Assembly: GCF_024734075.1 (NCBI RefSeq)
Contig: NZ_CP102850.1
Span: 186,001-250,000, forward strand
Reading direction: 5' to 3'
Source: Gordonia mangrovi
Lineage (GTDB): Bacteria > Actinomycetota > Actinomycetes > Mycobacteriales > Mycobacteriaceae
Length of the DNA: 64,000 bases
Positions within the stretch are counted from its first letter, which is position 1, and each line of letters starts with the position of its first letter. Positions 37,072 through 46,770 of this stretch are shown here, piece after piece. Both the position numbers and the translations under genes were made by a program. The notes beneath the pieces were generated by a model. That model worked only from the letters and a program-made list of their open reading frames with translations, was not told the origin of the DNA and ran no database searches.

Positions 37072-38076
37072 TCAGTCGTAGATCTCGGGTTTGGTGCGGC
37101 GGCCGAGAAGCGAACTCACCGCATCGGCAACCGACAGGCCCGAGTGGCAGACCTGATGGACCGCGTCGGTCAACGGCATCTCGACGTCGAACTTGTCGGC
37201 GAGTGCCCGCACCGACGAACACGATTTGACCCCCTCGGCGACCTGTCCGTGGGTGGCCTCCTGCGCCTCCTGCATCGTCGCCCCTTGCCCGAGATGCGCA
37301 CCGAACGTCCGGTTGCGTGACAGCGGCGACGAACAGGTGGCGACCAGGTCGCCCACTCCGGCGAGACCGGCCAGGGTCTCGATCTGCGCACCCACCGCCA
37401 CGGCGAGCCGGATGGTCTCTGCGAGACCGCGGGTGATGATGGTCGCGAGCGTGTTCTGACCGAACCCGACACCGCTGGCCATCCCGCACGCCAGTGCGAT
37501 GACGTTCTTCACCGCACCGCCGATCTCGCAGCCCACCACGTCGGTGTTGGTGTACGGCCGGAAGTACCCGGTGTTGAAGGCCTGCTGCAGCTCCTCGGCG
37601 CGGTGTTCGTCGCTACAGGCGATGACGGTCGCCGCCGGCTGCCCCTCGGCGATCTCACGCGCGAGGTTGGGTCCGGACAACACGGCGATCCGGTCATCCG
37701 GCGCACCGGAGACCTCGGAGATGACCTCACTCATCCGCATCAGCGTGCTGGTCTCCACTCCCTTGGCGAGCGAGACGAAGGTCGATTCCGCGGCCACATG
37801 CGGCATCCAGTCGGTGAGGTTCGCGCGCAGGGACTGCGAGGGCACCGCACACACCACCACGTCGGCCCCGGTGACCGCGTCGACCACCGAGCTCGTCGCC
37901 CGCAGTCCGTCGGGCAGCGTGATCCCGGGCAGGTAGTCGGTGTTTGTGTGGTCGTGGGTGATGCGTTCGGCGAGTTCGGGCCGCCGAGCCCACATCGTCG
38001 TGTCCGTCCCGGCGTCCACCAAGACCTTCGCGATCGCGGTTCCCCAGGAACCCGCACCCATCACCACCGCACGCAC
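37072..38076 (-). CDS. gpsA: NAD(P)H-dependent glycerol-3-phosphate dehydrogenase
   Basis: About 334 residues: Rossmann motif [41 protein letters not shown], the catalytic lysine in [17 protein letters not shown], and [19 protein letters not shown]. It supplies sn-glycerol-3-phosphate for phospholipids. GTG 38076 has GAAGGAG five bases upstream. In mycobacteria ddl follows between this gene and DUF3515; here only 11 bases separate them. Confidence 0.96.
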   Translation of the reverse strand: MRAVVMGAGSWGTAIAKVLVDAGTDTTMWARRPELAERITHDHTNTDYLPGITLPDGLRATSSVVDAVTGADVVVCAVPSQSLRANLTDWMPHVAAESTFVSLAKGVETSTLMRMSEVISEVSGAPDDRIAVLSGPNLAREIAEGQPAATVIACSDEHRAEELQQAFNTGYFRPYTNTDVVGCEIGGAVKNVIALACGMASGVGFGQNTLATIITRGLAETIRLAVAVGAQIETLAGLAGVGDLVATCSSPLSRNRTFGAHLGQGATMQEAQEATHGQVAEGVKSCSSVRALADKFDVEMPLTDAVHQVCHSGLSVADAVSSLLGRRTKPEIYD

Positions 38077-38185
38077 GACCACTCCTTCGCCGACCACAAC
38101 TTCGCACCTCAGACTAGTGCGTGGGTCACGAGCGCCGGAGCGGATCGGGCGGGTGCACGTCACGCCCGGAGCCGCGGTCGGCATC

Positions 38186-38974
38186 ATGGATGCCATGGAA
38201 CCGACATCACACACCGACGCGGGCGCAACACGCTCGGGTGATGTCGTCGCCGTGCTGGCGGTCAAACGCCTTGCCGAGGCCAAGTCCCGACTGGCGGCCA
38301 GTCGCGGACGAGCCTCCGACGGACTGCACCGCGACCTCGTCCTGGCGATGCTGCTCGACACCATGGATGCGCTGCGACAGGCCGGCGTCGACCGCATCGT
38401 GGTGATCAGCCCGGACACCAAGGTGCTCACCGCAGCGCATGCGGCGGGCGCGACCAGCGTGGGTGAGGACCGCATCGCACAACCAATCGGCGCCGACCGA
38501 CTCAACCAGGCATTCGCCGAAGCCTCGGCGCTCGCCCGCCGCCGCTGGCCGACCATGCGGACGGTGATGTTGGTGCAGGCGGATCTGCCCGCCGCGACGG
38601 CCCCTAGCATGCGGGCGGTGATCGACGCGGCGCGCGGATTGCCGCAGGCGGTGCTGACCGATCGGAACGGGCACGGCACCACGGTCCTCCTGCGTGGGCG
38701 GGGTATCACCGAACCACCACGATTCGGGCCCGGTTCCGCGGCCGCCCATCGGGCCACCGGAGCCGTCGAACTCGATCCGCAGCACCGCCGATGGCCGGAT
38801 CTGCGCACCGACGTGGACACCGCCGCCGACCTCGACGCCGCACAGTTGTTGGGAGTGGGTCGCCACACCGCGGCGGTCCTGGACGGCGCACGGGCGCCCG
38901 CACCCGCCACGAACGGGTCGGCACAGTCGGAGACGGCCACCAAACGTCTCCGCGCAACCCGCGATGCGTCATGA
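38186..38974 (+). CDS. fbiD: Phosphoenolpyruvate/2-phospho-L-lactate guanylyltransferase (F420 synthesis)
   Basis: About 262 residues of the CofC/FbiD nucleotidyltransferase family: [18 protein letters not shown] near the N-terminus, [45 protein letters not shown] and [17 protein letters not shown]. In mycobacteria FbiD activates phosphoenolpyruvate to the F420 precursor. ATG 38186 or ATG 38195 could start it. It precedes ppk by seven bases, as in M. tuberculosis. A split FMN-fold protein typical of F420 users is encoded at 45902. Confidence 0.9.
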   Translation: MDAMEPTSHTDAGATRSGDVVAVLAVKRLAEAKSRLAASRGRASDGLHRDLVLAMLLDTMDALRQAGVDRIVVISPDTKVLTAAHAAGATSVGEDRIAQPIGADRLNQAFAEASALARRRWPTMRTVMLVQADLPAATAPSMRAVIDAARGLPQAVLTDRNGHGTTVLLRGRGITEPPRFGPGSAAAHRATGAVELDPQHRRWPDLRTDVDTAADLDAAQLLGVGRHTAAVLDGARAPAPATNGSAQSETATKRLRATRDAS

Positions 38975-38981
38975 TTGAACC

Positions 38982-41165
38982 GTGAGCCCTGCCGACGACA
39001 TCGCCACGCAACCGATCACCTCGATCCCGGGGGCGCCGCCCGCCGCGACACTGGTCCCGGAAGAGGCGACCGATCTTCCCGACGACCGCTACCTCAATCG
39101 TGAACTGAGCTGGCTGGACTTCAACTCACGCGTGCTGGCCCTGGCCGAGGACACGTCGATGCCGTTATTGGAACGGGCGAAATTCCTCGCGATCTTCGCC
39201 TCCAACCTCGACGAGTTCTTCATGGTGCGCGTCGCCGGACTGAAACGTCGCGACGAGACCGGACTGTCGGTGCGGTCGGCGGACGGCCTGTCACCCCGAG
39301 AACAGCTGCGCCGCATCGCCGCGCGCACCCAGACGGTCGCCGAGCGGCATGCCCGGGTCTTCCTCGATTCGGTGAACCCCGCGCTGGCCGACAACGACAT
39401 CTATGTCGTCACCTGGGCCGAACTCTCCGAGGAGCAGAAGACCCGGCTGGTCGACTACTTCCACGAAGACGTGTTCCCGGTGCTGACCCCGCTGGCCGTG
39501 GACCCGGCTCACCCGTTCCCCTACATCAGCGGCCTGTCGTTGAACCTGGCCGTGACGGTCAAGGATGCCAACGAAGGTGGCGAACATTTCGCCCGGATCA
39601 AGGTGCCCGACAACGTCAGCCGGCTGATCCGGGTCGACACCCTGATGCGGCGTGCCGACGCGTCGAAAGAAGACGAGTCGAAGACCATCCTCCTGCCGCT
39701 CGAGACGCTGATCGCGGCCAACCTGGGGCATCTGTTCCCGGGTATGGAAATCGTTGAGCATCACGCCTTCCGGATCACCCGCAATGCCGACTTCGAGGTC
39801 GAGGAGGACCGCGACGAGGACCTGCTGCAGGCACTCGAACGCGAGCTCGCGCGTCGACGCTTCGGCTCCCCGGTGCGACTCGAGGTCGCCGACGACATGA
39901 GCGAGCACATGCTCGAACTGCTGCTGCGCGAACTCGATGTGAACCCCGACGATGTCATCCAGGTCCCGGGATTGCTGGATCTGTCCTGCCTTTTCGAGGT
40001 CAACGGTCTCGATCGGCCACATCTGAAGGACCGCCCGTTCGTTCCCGCGACCCATCCCGCGTTCGGCGAGCGCGAGACACCCAAGAGCATCTTCTCCACG
40101 CTCCGCGAAGGTGACGTGCTCGTCCACCATCCCTACGACTCGTTCTCGACGAGTGTGCAGCGCTTCATCGAACAGGCCGCGGCTGATCCGCAGGTGCTCG
40201 CGATCAAGCAGACGCTGTACCGCACCTCGGGCGACTCCCCGATCATCAACGCGCTCATCGACGCCGCCGAGGCCGGCAAACAGGTCGTCGCACTGGTGGA
40301 GATCAAGGCGAGATTCGACGAGCAGGCGAACATCAAGTGGGCCAGGCAGCTCGAGCAGGCGGGCGTCCACGTGGTCTATGGCCTCGTGGGCCTCAAGACG
40401 CACTGCAAGACATGTCTGGTGGTTCGTCGCGAGGGCTCGTCGATCCGACGCTACTGCCACATCGGCACCGGCAACTACAACCCCAAGACCGCCCGGCTCT
40501 ACGAGGACGTGGGCCTGTTCACCGCCGCGCCCGACATCGGCGCCGATCTCACCGATCTGTTCAACACCCTCACCGGCTACTCACGAAAGAAGGAGTACCG
40601 CAACATCCTGGTGGCACCACACGGGATTCGTTCGGGCATCATCGAGCGCATCAACGGTGAGATCGACCGCTTCCTCCAAGGCGACACCCGAGCCCGCGTG
40701 CAACTCAAGGCCAATGCCCTCGTCGACGAGCAGGTGATCGACGCCCTCTATCGCGCATCGCAGAACGGCGTTCCGGTCGAGATCGTCGTCCGCGGCATCT
40801 GCGCGCTGCGGCCGGGAATGCTCGGGGTCAGCGAGAACATCGTGGTTCGTTCGATCCTCGGTCAGTTCCTCGAACACTCTCGCGTGTTGTATTTCGGCGC
40901 GCAGGACGAGTACTGGATCGGCAGCGCCGACATGATGCACCGCAACCTCGACCGCCGGGTGGAGGTGATGGTCCAGGTTCGTGACCATCGTCTGACCACT
41001 GAACTCGGCGACGTCTTCGCCTCGGCGCTCGATCCGCGGACGCGGTGTTGGGAGCTGCAATCCGACGGGAGTTGGGCGGCGTCGCCGGCTGCCGGTGAGG
41101 AAGTCCGCGATCACCAACGGCAGATGATCCGACGCAACCGTCGGCGACCCGACCCGCACGCGTGA
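38982..41165 (+). CDS. ppk: Polyphosphate kinase 1
   Basis: 727 residues: N-terminal [21 protein letters not shown], then [27 protein letters not shown], given here as [17 protein letters not shown]. The phosphorylated histidine lies in [14 protein letters not shown] or the nearby [22 protein letters not shown], and the C-terminal block is [19 protein letters not shown]. It makes inorganic polyphosphate from ATP at the membrane. GTG 38982 follows CATGAT by six bases. Confidence 0.96.
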   Translation: MSPADDIATQPITSIPGAPPAATLVPEEATDLPDDRYLNRELSWLDFNSRVLALAEDTSMPLLERAKFLAIFASNLDEFFMVRVAGLKRRDETGLSVRSADGLSPREQLRRIAARTQTVAERHARVFLDSVNPALADNDIYVVTWAELSEEQKTRLVDYFHEDVFPVLTPLAVDPAHPFPYISGLSLNLAVTVKDANEGGEHFARIKVPDNVSRLIRVDTLMRRADASKEDESKTILLPLETLIAANLGHLFPGMEIVEHHAFRITRNADFEVEEDRDEDLLQALERELARRRFGSPVRLEVADDMSEHMLELLLRELDVNPDDVIQVPGLLDLSCLFEVNGLDRPHLKDRPFVPATHPAFGERETPKSIFSTLREGDVLVHHPYDSFSTSVQRFIEQAAADPQVLAIKQTLYRTSGDSPIINALIDAAEAGKQVVALVEIKARFDEQANIKWARQLEQAGVHVVYGLVGLKTHCKTCLVVRREGSSIRRYCHIGTGNYNPKTARLYEDVGLFTAAPDIGADLTDLFNTLTGYSRKKEYRNILVAPHGIRSGIIERINGEIDRFLQGDTRARVQLKANALVDEQVIDALYRASQNGVPVEIVVRGICALRPGMLGVSENIVVRSILGQFLEHSRVLYFGAQDEYWIGSADMMHRNLDRRVEVMVQVRDHRLTTELGDVFASALDPRTRCWELQSDGSWAASPAAGEEVRDHQRQMIRRNRRRPDPHA

Positions 41166-41188
41166 ACCGGCCGGCAACCTCGAACCCC

Positions 41189-41194
41189 TAGGAT
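41189..41194 (+). promoter_or_regulatory. -10 element TAGGAT before mutT1
   Basis: TAGGAT ends eight bases before ATG 41203 without an intervening Shine-Dalgarno, suggesting a leaderless transcript. Confidence 0.5.
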
Positions 41195-41202
41195 TCGCTT
41201 CG

Positions 41203-42117
41203 ATGTCCAAGACAACGAAGTCGGTGTGGGCGGCGGGCGCCGTGCTGTGGCGCCCGACGCGCGACAGCGTCGAGATCTGCCTCGTTCACCGACCCAGCTA
41301 CGACGACTGGACCCTCCCCAAGGGCAAGATCGACTCCGGCGAGACGCTCATCTCCACAGCGGTCCGTGAAATCCGCGAGGAGACCGGGCAGTTGAGCCGC
41401 CTCGGCCGCCACCTGATGGACGTCGGCTACCAGATCCCCAGCGGGTACAAACGGGTGCGCTATTGGACTGCGCGTGCACTCGGAGGTGACTTCACCCCCA
41501 ACCGGGAGGTCGACGAACTGCGGTGGCTCGAGCCTGCCGCGGCGGCCGGTCTGCTCAGCTACGGGCTGGACCGGAAGGTCCTCAAAGAGTTCGAGCGCCT
41601 CCCGCCCGATACGCACACCCTGCTGCTGGTGCGTCACGCACGCGCCGGGCAGCGCTCGCGGTACAAGGGTGATGACCGAATGCGCCCGCTGGACAAGTTC
41701 GGTCGGGCACAGGCCCGCGACCTGGCGGCGTTGCTCTCTAGCTTCGGCGCCGAGCGCCTGCACTCGGCCGACCGGTTGCGCTGCGAGCAGACGCTGGCCC
41801 CCGCGGCGGAGAAGCTCGGCGTGGCCATCGTGCCGGAGACCTCACTGTCCGAGGAGGCCTACAAGGCCGATCCCGGCGCCGCCCATCGCCGTATGCGTGA
41901 GATCGCCACCGACACCTCCGCGATCCACGCGGTGTGCAGTCAGGGAAAGGTGATCCCGCCGCTGATGCGCTGGTGGGCCGACGAGGACGACCTGACGTTG
42001 CCCGCCAAGCGCAATCGGAAAGGCAGCGTCTGGGTGTTGTCGACTCTGAACGGCCGTCTGGTGGCCGCCGACCACATCGACAGCCCGCAACCGCACACGG
42101 ACCGCAACGGCAACTGA
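41203..42117 (+). CDS. mutT1: MutT1-type Nudix hydrolase fused to histidine phosphatase domain
   Basis: 304 residues in two domains. Residues 1-135 carry a complete Nudix box, GKIDSGETLISTAVREIREETGQ, here as GKIDSGETLISTAV followed by REIREETGQ. Residues 140-300 form a phosphoglycerate-mutase-like domain with LLLVRHARAGQR and AVCSQGKVIPPLM. MutT1 of mycobacteria hydrolyses 8-oxo-(d)GTP and diadenosine polyphosphates, the second domain finishing dephosphorylation. The second domain has SQGK where a histidine (HG) is usual, as in related actinobacterial proteins. Confidence 0.92.
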   Translation: MSKTTKSVWAAGAVLWRPTRDSVEICLVHRPSYDDWTLPKGKIDSGETLISTAVREIREETGQLSRLGRHLMDVGYQIPSGYKRVRYWTARALGGDFTPNREVDELRWLEPAAAAGLLSYGLDRKVLKEFERLPPDTHTLLLVRHARAGQRSRYKGDDRMRPLDKFGRAQARDLAALLSSFGAERLHSADRLRCEQTLAPAAEKLGVAIVPETSLSEEAYKADPGAAHRRMREIATDTSAIHAVCSQGKVIPPLMRWWADEDDLTLPAKRNRKGSVWVLSTLNGRLVAADHIDSPQPHTDRNGN

Positions 42118-42127
42118 TCCACACACG

Positions 42128-42166
42128 CTTCGGCCCCCGACGTGGGAAGTTCGTCGAGGGCCGAAG
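42128..42166. terminator. Hairpin between convergent mutT1 and hupB
   Basis: CTTCGGCCC (42128-42136) pairs with GGGCCGAAG (42158-42166), extended inward by CGAC/GTCG with one mismatch. It lies 10 bases after the mutT1 stop and its right arm runs into the tandem repeats. Confidence 0.75.
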
Positions 42167-42226
42167 TGGACGGTTCGAAGTGGACGGTTCGAAGTGCCGG
42201 TTCGAAGTGCCGGTTCGAAGTGCCGG
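42163..42226 (+). repeat. Short tandem repeat, 14-mer x2 then 13-mer x2.8
   Basis: GAAGTGGACGGTTC occurs twice (42163-42176, 42177-42190). The variant GAAGTGCCGGTTC follows twice (42191-42203, 42204-42216), then a partial copy to 42226. Each junction forms TTCGAA. The array fills the gap between the mutT1 terminator and the hupB stop. Confidence 0.9.
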
Positions 42227-42230
42227 AGCC

Positions 42231-42824
42231 TCAGCGGCGTCCGGTGGTCTTCTTGGCTGCGGTCTTCTTGGCCGGAGTCTTCTTGGCTGCGGTCTTCTTG
42301 GCCGGAGCCTTCTTGGCTGCGGTCTTCTTGGCCGGAGCCTTCTTGGCTGCGGTCTTCTTCGCCGGAGCTGCCTTCTTCGCTGCGGTCTTCTTCGCCGGAG
42401 CTGCCTTCTTGGCCGCGGTCTTCTTGGCCGGAGCCTTCTTGGCCGCAGTCTTCTTCGCCGCGGTCTTCTTCGCCGCGGTCTTCTTCGCCGGAGCCGCGGT
42501 CGTGGCACTGCCCCGCTTCACTGCGGGTCCGGTGGCCGACAGCTTCTGCTTGCCCGCGACGACCGCCTTGAATTGCGCTCCCGGCCGGAACGCGGGAACC
42601 GAAGTGGCACGCACCTTCACGGTCTCGCCGGTACGCGGGTTGCGCGCGACGCGAGGAGCGCGCTTGCGCTTCTCGAAGACACCGAAGCCGGTGATCGTCA
42701 CGCTCTCGCCCTTGTTCACGGCGCGCACAATCGTGTCCACCACGAGCTCGACGGCGGCCGTCGCAGTCTTGCGATCCGCATCGAGCTTCTTGGTCAGCTC
42801 ATCAATGAGCTCTGCTTTGTTCAT
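42231..42824 (-). CDS. hupB: HU-type nucleoid protein with Lys/Ala-rich tail (HupB/Hlp)
   Basis: 197 residues. Residues 1-90 are a canonical HU domain ([53 protein letters not shown]). From about residue 107 a low-complexity tail has nine TAAKK and seven PAKK units, like histone H1 and mycobacterial HupB. It binds DNA and shapes the nucleoid. GGAGGT is five bases before ATG 42824. The tail's DNA repeats make this locus prone to length variation. Confidence 0.96.
   Translation of the reverse strand: MNKAELIDELTKKLDADRKTATAAVELVVDTIVRAVNKGESVTITGFGVFEKRKRAPRVARNPRTGETVKVRATSVPAFRPGAQFKAVVAGKQKLSATGPAVKRGSATTAAPAKKTAAKKTAAKKTAAKKAPAKKTAAKKAAPAKKTAAKKAAPAKKTAAKKAPAKKTAAKKAPAKKTAAKKTPAKKTAAKKTTGRR
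42234..42506 (-). repeat. hupB: In-frame degenerate repeats encoding the HupB tail
   Basis: About 270 bases of 15-33 base repeats encoding TAAKK and (A)APAKK blocks. Unit boundaries are kept in multiples of three, so unit gain or loss preserves the frame. Confidence 0.85.
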
Positions 42825-42832
42825 TGAAACCT

Positions 42833-42984
42833 CCGCAAGCTGTTCTGACCCATTGGTAGGCCAGCTAACTCCACACGGTAAACGTCGAATTCGAAAACGT
42901 CCATCTTCCACGCCAATTAACGAGGCATGTTGCGAAATCGAAAGCAGCGATCAGATTCCGGAGTCTGGCCAGAACAGCCCGCGG
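42833..42984. repeat. 18-base imperfect inverted repeat flanking the hupB upstream region
   Basis: CCGCAAGCTGTTCTGACC (42833-42850) and the reverse complement of 42967-42984 (CCGCGGGCTGTTCTGGCC) match at 15 of 18 bases, 116 bases apart. One copy lies just before hupB and the other 14 bases downstream of the leuD stop. The function is unknown. The interval also has the palindrome TCGAATTCGA (42885-42894). Confidence 0.4.
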
Positions 42985-42997
42985 AAGGGTGTCGGGG

Positions 42998-43591
42998 TCA
43001 GCCTCCGAGTGTCACCGGCTTGAACGACGGCCGTTGCTTCTCGAACTCAGAAATGGCCTCTACCTGCCGCAATGTCAATCCGATGTCGTCCAGACCCGCC
43101 ATCAGGCGCCATCGGGTGTAGTCATCAATTGCCAACGGCACCACGAGGTCTCCCGCGGAGACTGTCCGATCGGCAAGACTGACCGTCAGTTCCAGCCCGG
43201 GCTGCTCCTCGAGTCGCTTCCAGATCAGTTCGATGTCGGATTGCGCGACCTCGGCAGCCACCAGGCCCGCCTTCCCCGCGTTGCCGCGGAAGATGTCGGC
43301 GAAGCGTGACGAGATGACCACCCGAAAGCCGAAGTCCGACAGTGCCCAGACCGCGTGCTCGCGAGATGAACCGGTGCCGAAGTCCGGGCCGGCAACCAAT
43401 ACCGACCCCCGGCTCCACGGCTCGTTGTTGAGAATGAAATCCGGGTCGGCGCGCCATCCGGCGAACAGTCCGTCCTCAAAGCCGGTGCGGGTCACTCGCT
43501 TCAGGTAGACCGCGGGGATGATCTGGTCGGTGTCGACATTGCTCCGGCGCAGCGGCACGCCGATCCCGGTGTGGGTGATGAAAGGTTCCAT
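42998..43591 (-). CDS. leuD: 3-isopropylmalate dehydratase small subunit
   Basis: 197 residues: [24 protein letters not shown], given as [20 protein letters not shown], then [17 protein letters not shown] and [20 protein letters not shown]. It forms the swivelling domain of isopropylmalate isomerase with LeuC. ATG 43591 is preferred to an in-frame TTG four codons upstream. It follows leuC by 42 bases. Confidence 0.96.
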   Translation of the reverse strand: MEPFITHTGIGVPLRRSNVDTDQIIPAVYLKRVTRTGFEDGLFAGWRADPDFILNNEPWSRGSVLVAGPDFGTGSSREHAVWALSDFGFRVVISSRFADIFRGNAGKAGLVAAEVAQSDIELIWKRLEEQPGLELTVSLADRTVSAGDLVVPLAIDDYTRWRLMAGLDDIGLTLRQVEAISEFEKQRPSFKPVTLGG

Positions 43592-43633
43592 GAGGTTTTC
43601 CAATCCTGTGTGTTCGGGGGTGCAGGGATGCGG

Positions 43634-45070
43634 TCAGCCGAGATCCGCGGGAGCCGACAGCGTTCCCCGGATGGCGGTGGCGGCAGCCACCGCCGGCGAG
43701 ACCAGGTGTGTGCGGCCGCCCTTGCCCTGCCGCCCTTCGAAGTTCCGATTCGAGGTCGACGCGCACCGCTCACCCGGAGCGAGTTGATCGGGGTTCATCC
43801 CGAGACACATCGAGCATCCCGCCTGCCGCCATTCGGCGCCTGCTGCGACGAAAATCTCACCGAGGCCCTCCGCTTCGGCCTGTGCACGTACCCGCATCGA
43901 TCCCGGGACGATCAGCATGCGCATCCCGTCGGCGACGGTGCGCCCCTTCAAGATGTCGGCCACCGCTCGCAGATCCTCGATCCGTCCGTTGGTGCAGGAA
44001 CCGACGAACACGGTGTCCACCTTCACATCGCGCAGCGCCGTACCCGGCTCCAGATCCATGTACTCCAGAGCCCGTCGGGCCGCGATCGCGTCGTTCTCGT
44101 CGACGATCTCGGCGGGATCGGGCACTCGCGACCCGAGAGGTGCACCCTGCCCGGGATTGGTGCCCCACGTGACGAACGGCGTCAGCTGCGAGGCATCGAT
44201 GTGGACCTCGGCATCGAATTCGGCGTCGGGATCGGTTCGCAGACTGTCCCAATAGGCCACCGCGGCATCCCAGTCCGCGCCGGTGGGTGCGTGTGGCCGG
44301 CCCTTGAGGAAATCGTAGGTCACCTCATCGGGCGCGATCATCCCCGCGCGGGCTCCCGCCTCGATCGACATGTTGCAGATGGTCATCCGGGCTTCCATCG
44401 ACAGCTTCTCGATGGCCGGCCCGCGATACTCCAGGATGTGTCCCTGGCCGCCGCCGGTCCCGATCCTGGCGATCACGGCGAGGATGAGGTCCTTGCTCGT
44501 GACGCCCGCGGGCAGTTCACCGTCGACCGTGATGGCCATGGTCTTGAACGGCCGCAGGGACAAGGTCTGCGTGGCCAACACGTGTTCGACCTCGGAGGTC
44601 CCGATGCCCATCGCGATCGATCCGAACGCACCGTGCGTGGAGGTATGGCTGTCGCCGCACACCACCGTCATGCCCGGCTGGGTCAGCCCGAGCTGCGGAC
44701 CGACCACATGCACGATGCCCTGCTCGGCATCGCCCATGGGATGCAGGCGGATCCCGAACTCCTCGCAGTTGCGGCGCAGCGTCTCGACCTGGGTACGCGA
44801 GACCTCGTCGGCGATCGGCTTGAAGATGTCGACCGTCGGGACGTTGTGGTCCTCGGTGGCGATGGTCAGATCGGGCCGGCGCACCGGCCGATCGGCCAGC
44901 CGGAGCCCGTCAAAGGCCTGCGGACTCGTCACCTCGTGCACGAGGTGGAGGTCGATGTAGATGAGGTCGGGATTGCGGTTCCCGGCGCCATCGGCGTCGC
45001 CGCGTGCGACGACATGGTCGTCCCACACTTTTTCGGCAAGAGTACGCGGCGCGTTGGGGCTGGAGCTCAT
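43634..45070 (-). CDS. leuC: 3-isopropylmalate dehydratase large subunit
   Basis: 478 residues of the aconitase superfamily. The cluster cysteines lie in [14 protein letters not shown] and [45 protein letters not shown], here as [20 protein letters not shown], and [16 protein letters not shown] are diagnostic of LeuC. It isomerises 2- to 3-isopropylmalate in leucine synthesis. It is divergent from an IclR regulator gene with a 59-base gap, an arrangement known for leuCD and LtbR in Corynebacterium. Confidence 0.97.
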   Translation of the reverse strand: MSSSPNAPRTLAEKVWDDHVVARGDADGAGNRNPDLIYIDLHLVHEVTSPQAFDGLRLADRPVRRPDLTIATEDHNVPTVDIFKPIADEVSRTQVETLRRNCEEFGIRLHPMGDAEQGIVHVVGPQLGLTQPGMTVVCGDSHTSTHGAFGSIAMGIGTSEVEHVLATQTLSLRPFKTMAITVDGELPAGVTSKDLILAVIARIGTGGGQGHILEYRGPAIEKLSMEARMTICNMSIEAGARAGMIAPDEVTYDFLKGRPHAPTGADWDAAVAYWDSLRTDPDAEFDAEVHIDASQLTPFVTWGTNPGQGAPLGSRVPDPAEIVDENDAIAARRALEYMDLEPGTALRDVKVDTVFVGSCTNGRIEDLRAVADILKGRTVADGMRMLIVPGSMRVRAQAEAEGLGEIFVAAGAEWRQAGCSMCLGMNPDQLAPGERCASTSNRNFEGRQGKGGRTHLVSPAVAAATAIRGTLSAPADLG

Positions 45071-45099
45071 GGCACTTCTCGCATCTGTCGGGGTGTACT

Positions 45100-45128
45100 T
45101 CTCATTATCTGGGACGCTAGTATCGTCC
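45100..45128. promoter_or_regulatory. Operator region between leuC and the IclR gene (LtbR-like box)
   Basis: On the minus strand 45111-45100 reads CAGATAATGAGA, matching 10 of 12 positions of the C. glutamicum LtbR motif CA(T/C)ATAGTG(A/G)GA as I remember it. GATAAT inside it is a good leuC -10. Just beside it, GGACG-N7-CGTCC (45112-45128) is a perfect inverted repeat, and TAGTAT (45118-45123), six bases before ATG 45130, is a leaderless -10 for the regulator gene. A repressor here would control both directions. Confidence 0.6.
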
Positions 45129-45129
45129 T

Positions 45130-45867
45130 ATGGGAAAGGATAGCGCATCGCCACCGACGAGCGGAATTGGCGTGCTCGACAAGTCCGTCGTCGTACTCCA
45201 TGCGATCGCCGAGACTCCGTGCAATCTCACCGAGCTGTGCGAGCGCACCGGATTGCCCCGGGCGACGGCACACCGCCTCGCGGTCGGGTTGGAAACCCAT
45301 CGCCTGTTGGCGCGTAACACCTCGGGCAGGTGGTACCCCGGGCCCGCGTTGGCCGAATTAGCCGCCGCTTCCTCGCACGACCCGGTCCGCGAGGCAGCCC
45401 TGATGGTGCTGCCGCGGCTTCGTGAGATCACCGGCGAATCGGTCCAGGTGTATCGTCGCGAGGGCGCCGAACGGGTCTGCATCGCCGCCATGGAACCACC
45501 GACCGGCCTGCGCGACACCGTCCCGGTGGGCACCCGATTCCCGATGAGTGCCGGATCGGCGGCCAAGGTGCTGCTCGCGTGGGCCGACTCGAGCACCCAG
45601 CGCGCACTCGTCCACGACAGCGTCTTCAGCGAGCGTGCACTCCACGAGATCCGACGCCGCGGTTGGGCCCAGAGCGCCGGGGAACGCGCCGCCGGGGTGG
45701 CGAGCGTGTCCGCGCCGGTACGGGACGCCACCGGCGACGTGGTGGCGGCCATCTCGGTCTCCGGCCCCATCGACCGGATGGGGCGACGCCCCGGGGCGCG
45801 CTGGGCGGCGGATCTGCTCGCCGCAGCCGACGCGATCCACAAACGGCTGCAACCGACCCGCAGCTGA
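45130..45867 (+). CDS. IclR family transcriptional regulator (LtbR-like)
   Basis: 245 residues. The N-terminal winged helix-turn-helix (GVLDKSVVVLHAIAETPCNLTELCERTGLPRATAHRLAVGLE, here as NLTELCERTGLPRATAHRLA) is followed by an effector domain: RREGAERVCIAAMEPP, GTRFPMSAGSAAKVLLAW and AGVASVSAPVRDATGDVVAAISVSGP, given as AGVASVSAPVRDATG. It is divergent from leuCD; orthologous arrangement in C. glutamicum is the leucine/tryptophan repressor LtbR, and Rv2989 in M. tuberculosis. It probably represses leuCD and possibly the MFS gene at 49975. Confidence 0.88.
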   Translation: MGKDSASPPTSGIGVLDKSVVVLHAIAETPCNLTELCERTGLPRATAHRLAVGLETHRLLARNTSGRWYPGPALAELAAASSHDPVREAALMVLPRLREITGESVQVYRREGAERVCIAAMEPPTGLRDTVPVGTRFPMSAGSAAKVLLAWADSSTQRALVHDSVFSERALHEIRRRGWAQSAGERAAGVASVSAPVRDATGDVVAAISVSGPIDRMGRRPGARWAADLLAAADAIHKRLQPTRS

Positions 45868-45889
45868 CCCGCAGACAGACGCCGTCGGT

Positions 45890-45895
45890 TAGCGT
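45890..45895 (+). promoter_or_regulatory. -10 element TAGCGT before the FMN-fold gene
   Basis: TAGCGT (45890-45895) ends six bases before ATG 45902; there is no Shine-Dalgarno, so the start is likely leaderless. Confidence 0.45.
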
Positions 45896-45901
45896 CACTG
45901 C

Positions 45902-46405
45902 ATGGGAGTCAATCAACGCAGTCAGATCGTCATGTCCGACGCCGAGATCGAGGCCTTCGTCGCCACCAGTCGGACCGCGACGCTGGCGACGACGGGGCCC
46001 GACGGCGGCATCCACCTGGTGGCCATGTGGTACGGCGTGGTCAACGGTGAGATCTGGTTCGAGACGAAGGCGAAGTCGCAGAAGGCGGTCAATCTCCGCC
46101 GCAACAGCCGCTGCACAGTGATGATCGAGGACGGGGACACCTACGACACCCTGCGCGGTGTGTCGTTCGAGGGCAGCGCCGAGATCCTCGACGACCCGGA
46201 TTCCTGCCTGAGCGTCGGCATCAGCGTCTGGGAGCGCTACACCGGTCCCTACACCGACGAGATGCGTCCCTTCGTCGATCAGATGATGCACAAGCGGGTC
46301 GCCGTACGACTGATTCCGGCGAAGGTGCGGTCGTGGGATCACCGCAAGCTCGGACTCGATCCGATGCCCGTCGCGGGCAGCACCGCGCCGTTCGGCGACA
46401 ACTGA
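45902..46405 (+). CDS. Pyridoxamine 5'-phosphate oxidase-like FMN/F420-binding protein
   Basis: 167 residues with a split-barrel flavin fold: FVATSRTATLATTGPDGGIHLVAMWYGVVNGEIWFETKAKSQKAVNL, here ATLATTGPDGGIHLVAMWYG and IWFETKAKSQKAVNL, then RCTVMIEDGDTYDTLRGVSFEG. The second segment is typical of F420-dependent or F420-binding family members in actinobacteria (Rv2991 by position). An F420 synthesis gene, fbiD, is in the same window. The substrate is unknown. Confidence 0.85.
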   Translation: MGVNQRSQIVMSDAEIEAFVATSRTATLATTGPDGGIHLVAMWYGVVNGEIWFETKAKSQKAVNLRRNSRCTVMIEDGDTYDTLRGVSFEGSAEILDDPDSCLSVGISVWERYTGPYTDEMRPFVDQMMHKRVAVRLIPAKVRSWDHRKLGLDPMPVAGSTAPFGDN

Positions 46406-46417
46406 ACCCCAGCAGAG

Positions 46418-46455
46418 CGAAAGCGCCTCCTCCGAGATCGGAGGAGGCGCCTTCG
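46418..46455. terminator. Strong bidirectional terminator between the FMN-fold gene and tRNA-Glu
   Basis: GCGCCTCCTCC (46423-46433) and GGAGGAGGCGC (46440-46450) form a perfect 11-bp stem with a six-base loop. GCGAA/TTCG extends it with a one-base bulge, and T-rich sequence follows on both strands. Confidence 0.9.
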
Positions 46456-46458
46456 TTG

Positions 46459-46531
46459 TAGCCCCGACGGGATTCGAACCCGCGCTACCGCCTTGAGAGG
46501 GCGGCGTCCTAGGCCGCTAGACGACGGGGCC
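46459..46531 (-). tRNA. tRNA-Glu (anticodon CTC)
   Basis: A 73-base cloverleaf on the minus strand. The acceptor stem GGCCCCG/CGGGGCT has a G-T first pair. The anticodon loop CTCTCAA gives CTC, and the T arm GCGGG-TTCGAAT-CCCGT is clear, with discriminator A. CCA is not encoded. Confidence 0.95.
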
Positions 46532-46599
46532 ATGGACTTGCTATTCAGTTGGAACCACCGGGATGTGGCCTCGATCCGAGGTCGTATCCCAACAGCTCG

Positions 46600-46671
46600 C
46601 TGGGGTACCAGGACTCGAACCTAGAATGGCTGAACCAGAATCAGCTGTGTTGCCAATTACACCATACCCCA
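46600..46671 (-). tRNA. tRNA-Gln (anticodon CTG)
   Basis: A 72-base cloverleaf: acceptor TGGGGTA/TACCCCA, anticodon loop TTCTGGT giving CTG, T arm CTAGG-TTCGAGT-CCTGG, discriminator G, no encoded CCA. It lies 68 bases upstream of tRNA-Glu and 99 bases downstream of gltX, all on one strand. Confidence 0.95.
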
Positions 46672-46770
46672 AGGTTTTCCCTTCTCCGATTCGGCGTCCC
46701 GGCCGGAAAAGAACCGAGGAGAAGACTACCAAAGGTAACCCCCTAGACCACAAATCGGCAGGTCAAACCC

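Noticed and set aside
42234..42506. CRISPR-like repeats
   Set aside because: The repeats are contiguous, degenerate, in codon register and encode the HupB tail; there are no unique spacers. No CRISPR array or cas gene was seen.
42142..43023. A plus-strand frame with LAAVFLAG repeats opposite hupB
   Set aside because: It is the antisense translation of the HupB lysine/alanine tail; the repeats come from that gene.
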